Shown here piece by piece: positions 63,817 to 64,000 of a stretch of DNA of 64,000 nucleotides. The stretch is from Nitrobium sp046350935 (GTDB taxonomy: Bacteria > Nitrospirota > Thermodesulfovibrionia > Thermodesulfovibrionales > Dissulfurispiraceae), in NCBI GenBank assembly GCA_046350935.1, contig JAXLZK010000003.1:1-64000 (forward strand), given 5' to 3'. The notes beneath the pieces are model-generated. The model saw nothing but the letters and a program-made list of their open reading frames with translations. It ran no database searches and was not told the origin of the DNA. Position 1 is the first letter of the stretch; the number at the start of each line of letters is the position of its first letter. The translations under genes and the position numbers were made by a program.

Positions 63817-63845
63817 ATTATACGAAGAGAAAAAAATTTTTTAAA
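63817..63845 (-). promoter_or_regulatory. Promoter of the HD-GYP gene
   Basis: On the - strand: TTTAAA, 17 nt, TATAAT, about 47 nt before the ATG. Confidence 0.65.
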
Positions 63846-63861
63846 TAGGCAATAATAACCG

Positions 63862-64000
63862 ATGCCGTACGTGTACCTTCTCACCGCCATCGTCCTCTGG
63901 AGCGCCCTCGGGGTCCTCATCAGGTTTGCCGGGACGTCCGTGCCCCATCTGATTTTCTTCCCGAATGTGATCTCCCTTGCGCTTATGGCCTTTTTCCTCC
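63862..64000 (+). CDS. EamA-family transporter (3' partial)
   Basis: 46 residues are visible before the window ends. MPYVYLLTAIVLWSALGVLIRF is the first helix of EamA/DMT transporters, and a second helix begins near residue 33. AATAAT at 63851-63856 lies 5 nt before the ATG with no ribosome site, so the message may be leaderless. Substrate cannot be told. Confidence 0.75.
   Translation, partial: MPYVYLLTAIVLWSALGVLIRFAGTSVPHLIFFPNVISLALMAFFL

Overview
The window looks like chromosomal DNA of a Gram-negative (diderm) bacterium of fairly high G+C content. A TolC-type outer-membrane lipoprotein, YdbH/YdbL envelope proteins, several lipoproteins and a ChaN-like lipoprotein support an outer membrane. 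Pyruvoyl arginine decarboxylase with a deoxyhypusine-synthase homologue, a GEMM riboswitch, SLH domains and a hibernation-factor/cold-shock fusion would fit an environmental lineage such as Nitrospirota or a delta-type proteobacterium. That placement is inference; no rRNA or tRNA gene is present. Three 100-N assembly gaps (1770-1869, 22376-22475, 42679-42778) interrupt genes.

Region 1 (1-13692) is a metal, probably copper, and redox island. On the + strand it holds a YHS-domain/thioredoxin-reductase-like flavoprotein, a small secreted protein, a Tat-exported multicopper oxidase, a TolC-like lipoprotein, a Met-rich periplasmic protein, a SAP-domain protein, a CopA-type ATPase with two YHS domains and a small membrane protein. 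On the - strand it holds an SLH protein, a second copy of the small secreted family, a Met/His-rich protein, a YtkA-like protein, a NosR/NapH-like polyferredoxin fused to a YtkA-like domain, and an FMN-binding-like protein. I read this as copper export and oxidation joined to a membrane electron-transfer module.

Region 2 (13850-22690) is mostly housekeeping: a C-N hydrolase, a galT-response regulator-kinase operon, a SprT-like protein, HU, purN, rsmD, coaD and an M3 oligopeptidase. Region 3 (22690-32461) has a frameshifted PAS-GGDEF-EAL gene, ppnP, a radical SAM protein and a ydbL/ydbH pair. Region 4 (32516-41574) has a polyamine operon (sugar isomerase-like gene, pyruvoyl arginine decarboxylase, deoxyhypusine-synthase-like gene, agmatinase), then a lipocalin/ABC/FtsX operon and a glycine-zipper lipoprotein. 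Region 5 (41671-55140) has HPF-cold-shock, RNase E/G with a collapsed tandem repeat, LOG and SEC-C proteins, an MBL hydrolase, PP2C, a cyclic-dinucleotide riboswitch with a terminator ahead of an ABC exporter, FKBP, an FMN reductase with a tiny Cys-rich gene, and ribosomal protein S1. Region 6 (55211-64000) has an MFS carrier, an ABC-F ATPase, a UbiB-like kinase, ChaN, rarA, an HD-GYP protein and a partial EamA transporter.

Two themes cross the regions. Cyclic-dinucleotide signalling appears as a GGDEF-EAL gene, an HD-GYP gene and a GEMM riboswitch. Several genes have a -10 box only 5-7 nt before the start codon, which suggests leaderless mRNAs.
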